Shown: in pieces, positions 4,657 through 5,695 of the stretch
How positions within the stretch are numbered: position 1 is the first letter of the stretch
How the letters are laid out: every line of letters begins with the position of its first letter
NCBI GenBank assembly: GCA_014729935.1
Contig: WJJB01000160.1
Location: forward strand, 1 to 5,695
Source of the DNA: Candidatus Bathyarchaeota archaeon
GTDB lineage: Archaea > Asgardarchaeota > Lokiarchaeia > Sigyniarchaeales > Sigyniarchaeaceae
DNA length: 5,695 nt
Direction: 5' to 3'
Made by a program: the position numbers and the translations under genes
The notes under the pieces: model-generated
Told to the model about the DNA's origin: nothing
Database searches by the model: none
What the model saw: only the letters and a program-made list of their open reading frames with translations

Positions 4657-5695
4657 TCACACCCTGGATAGGAGCTCTCTCTTCTTTTGTTCGAATTCCT
4701 CTTGGGTGATGATGCCTGAATCGAGTAATTCCTTCAATTTCTTGATTTTCTCGATGTTTTCATCAAGAATCTCTCCACTCCCTCCATTGATACCTGCGAT
4801 CCTGCCCTTTCCACTCACTTTCTCATCCTTAAATTCTTTCACATCGTCATGGATATCTTTCACGTCTTTTGCTACACCGGCAGCATCTTTGAGGGATTGA
4901 ACGTCAGCAACACTTTTTGGAAGATTCTTGAGATTATCCGTCAGTTTTTTCGCCATTTTTAGCGTTTCTATGAATCCTGGTAGTTCGTCACCCTTACGGG
5001 TATAATCGGGTGGTCTCCCGTACCCGACGGGCAACTCGCGTCCTTCTTCAAGGGATTCTACTATCACGGGTATGCTATTATCGTAATATAACCGCTTGGT
5101 CACCAAATAGTGCACGATATCTGGCCATGAGAACAAATCAAACAGGAAGAATTCTAGTGCACCAATTCCGACGATCCAAGATTGGACGAATAGTAGGAAA
5201 TCGTCCACTTTATCCAAGCATGATGGGTCACCAAAGTCAAATCCCTTCTCGAAGTAATACGGGGCAATATATTCTTGCGCAATGGTCAACACCACGATTG
5301 CTGCAAGTGGAATGAAGGCCTCAACCCAAAACCTGAATTCTAAACCATGCTTGATATTACGGTTTATTTTCTTGTACTCGGACAAGAGAGTGGAATTTCC
5401 AGCCTGCTGCAATGCAACCAAGTGTTGCCCATCCATTTGGAAGCATATGTTGGCCTCCTCTAACGGACCAGAATTAACTTTAGATAATCCATAATACTCG
5501 GGAATTGGCCTGCCACATATCCTGCATCTCCCATTCGTTGATATTTTGTTATCATCATAAAACTTCTTGTAATCTCGTTCAAGATCAGTGATGATGTTCG
5601 TGCCCCTTCTCGATCGTTCAAGGATGATAAATAGAAACTCTAACCCGAGAAAAACTTCCCATATATACACCAGCCAAGTAAATGCGGGTAACCAC
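4657..5695 (-). CDS. Membrane protein with C-terminal SHOCT domain, N-terminus outside window
   Basis: The frame is open to the right edge, so the gene is 5'-incomplete. A GTG at 5670 would give 337 residues, but the eight codons before it (including PAFTWL) continue the same hydrophobic segment, so the true start is probably upstream. Numbering from GTG 5670: a membrane segment runs to about 18, then a soluble stretch with CRIC (49-52), Cys77 and His83, which might bind zinc. Two membrane segments follow near 113-135 and 157-180. A long charged, Lys/Asp-rich, probably helical region spans 230-285, then a Gly/Ser linker. The end, about 303-337 (IEKIKKLKELLDSGIITQEE and onward), is a SHOCT domain (PF09851), a short module at the ends of many bacterial and archaeal proteins with a suspected oligomerisation or membrane-related role. 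I do not recognise the rest. It is the upstream-most of three consecutive membrane-protein genes. Confidence 0.82.
   Translation of the reverse strand, partial: WLPAFTWLVYIWEVFLGLEFLFIILERSRRGTNIITDLERDYKKFYDDNKISTNGRCRICGRPIPEYYGLSKVNSGPLEEANICFQMDGQHLVALQQAGNSTLLSEYKKINRNIKHGLEFRFWVEAFIPLAAIVVLTIAQEYIAPYYFEKGFDFGDPSCLDKVDDFLLFVQSWIVGIGALEFFLFDLFSWPDIVHYLVTKRLYYDNSIPVIVESLEEGRELPVGYGRPPDYTRKGDELPGFIETLKMAKKLTDNLKNLPKSVADVQSLKDAAGVAKDVKDIHDDVKEFKDEKVSGKGRIAGINGGSGEILDENIEKIKKLKELLDSGIITQEEFEQKKRELLSRV

Noticed and set aside
5668..5670. GTG 5670 as the true start of the SHOCT gene
   Set aside because: The frame stays open upstream to the edge and the codons there extend the same hydrophobic helix.
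1..5695. CRISPR array, insertion sequence, rRNA or prophage genes
   Set aside because: No regularly spaced repeats, transposase or integrase motifs, terminal inverted repeats or rRNA signatures were seen.

Overview
The window looks archaeal. It has a tRNA gene with an intron and no encoded CCA, preceded by a BRE/TATA-type promoter. GGTG/GGTGA(T) Shine-Dalgarno sequences sit before several starts. The ThiC-family protein is of the short form common in archaea and anaerobes, and there are several archaeal-style orphan membrane proteins. Roomy intergenic regions and moderate base composition would fit an uncultured lineage such as Asgard archaea, but nothing here fixes the phylum.

Layout, left to right. 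Positions 1-531 (minus strand) hold the N-terminal 177 residues of a thiamine-diphosphate (ThDP) enzyme of the acetolactate-synthase type, cut by the left edge. Positions 532-949 are mostly non-coding, with two perfect 12-bp palindromes and one weak candidate 51-codon ORF on the plus strand. Positions 950-2242 (minus) encode a ThiC-family radical-SAM enzyme. Positions 2243-2439 form a repeat-rich divergent leader between that gene and the tRNA promoter. Positions 2440-2557 (plus) are tRNA-Arg(TCG), interrupted by a 43-nt intron. Positions 2558-2845 are non-coding, with a hairpin and T10 tract ending the gene to the right. Positions 2846-3610 (minus) encode a 7-TM protein, 3826-4566 (minus) a 6-TM DUF998-like protein, and 4657 to the right edge (minus) a membrane-anchored protein with a C-terminal SHOCT domain, incomplete at its N-terminus.

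All protein genes except the doubtful small ORF are on the minus strand. The gaps (about 90 to 420 nt), separate promoter-like and terminator-like elements, and the opposing tRNA argue against one long operon. If the ThiC-family gene is true thiC, it makes the pyrimidine half of thiamine diphosphate, the cofactor of the enzyme encoded downstream. Its departures from the usual ThiC motifs leave room for a related reaction, such as BzaF-type 5-hydroxybenzimidazole synthesis. The three membrane-protein genes on the right have no assignable function. The points most worth checking are the tRNA intron position, the ThiC motif variants and the membrane-protein cluster.
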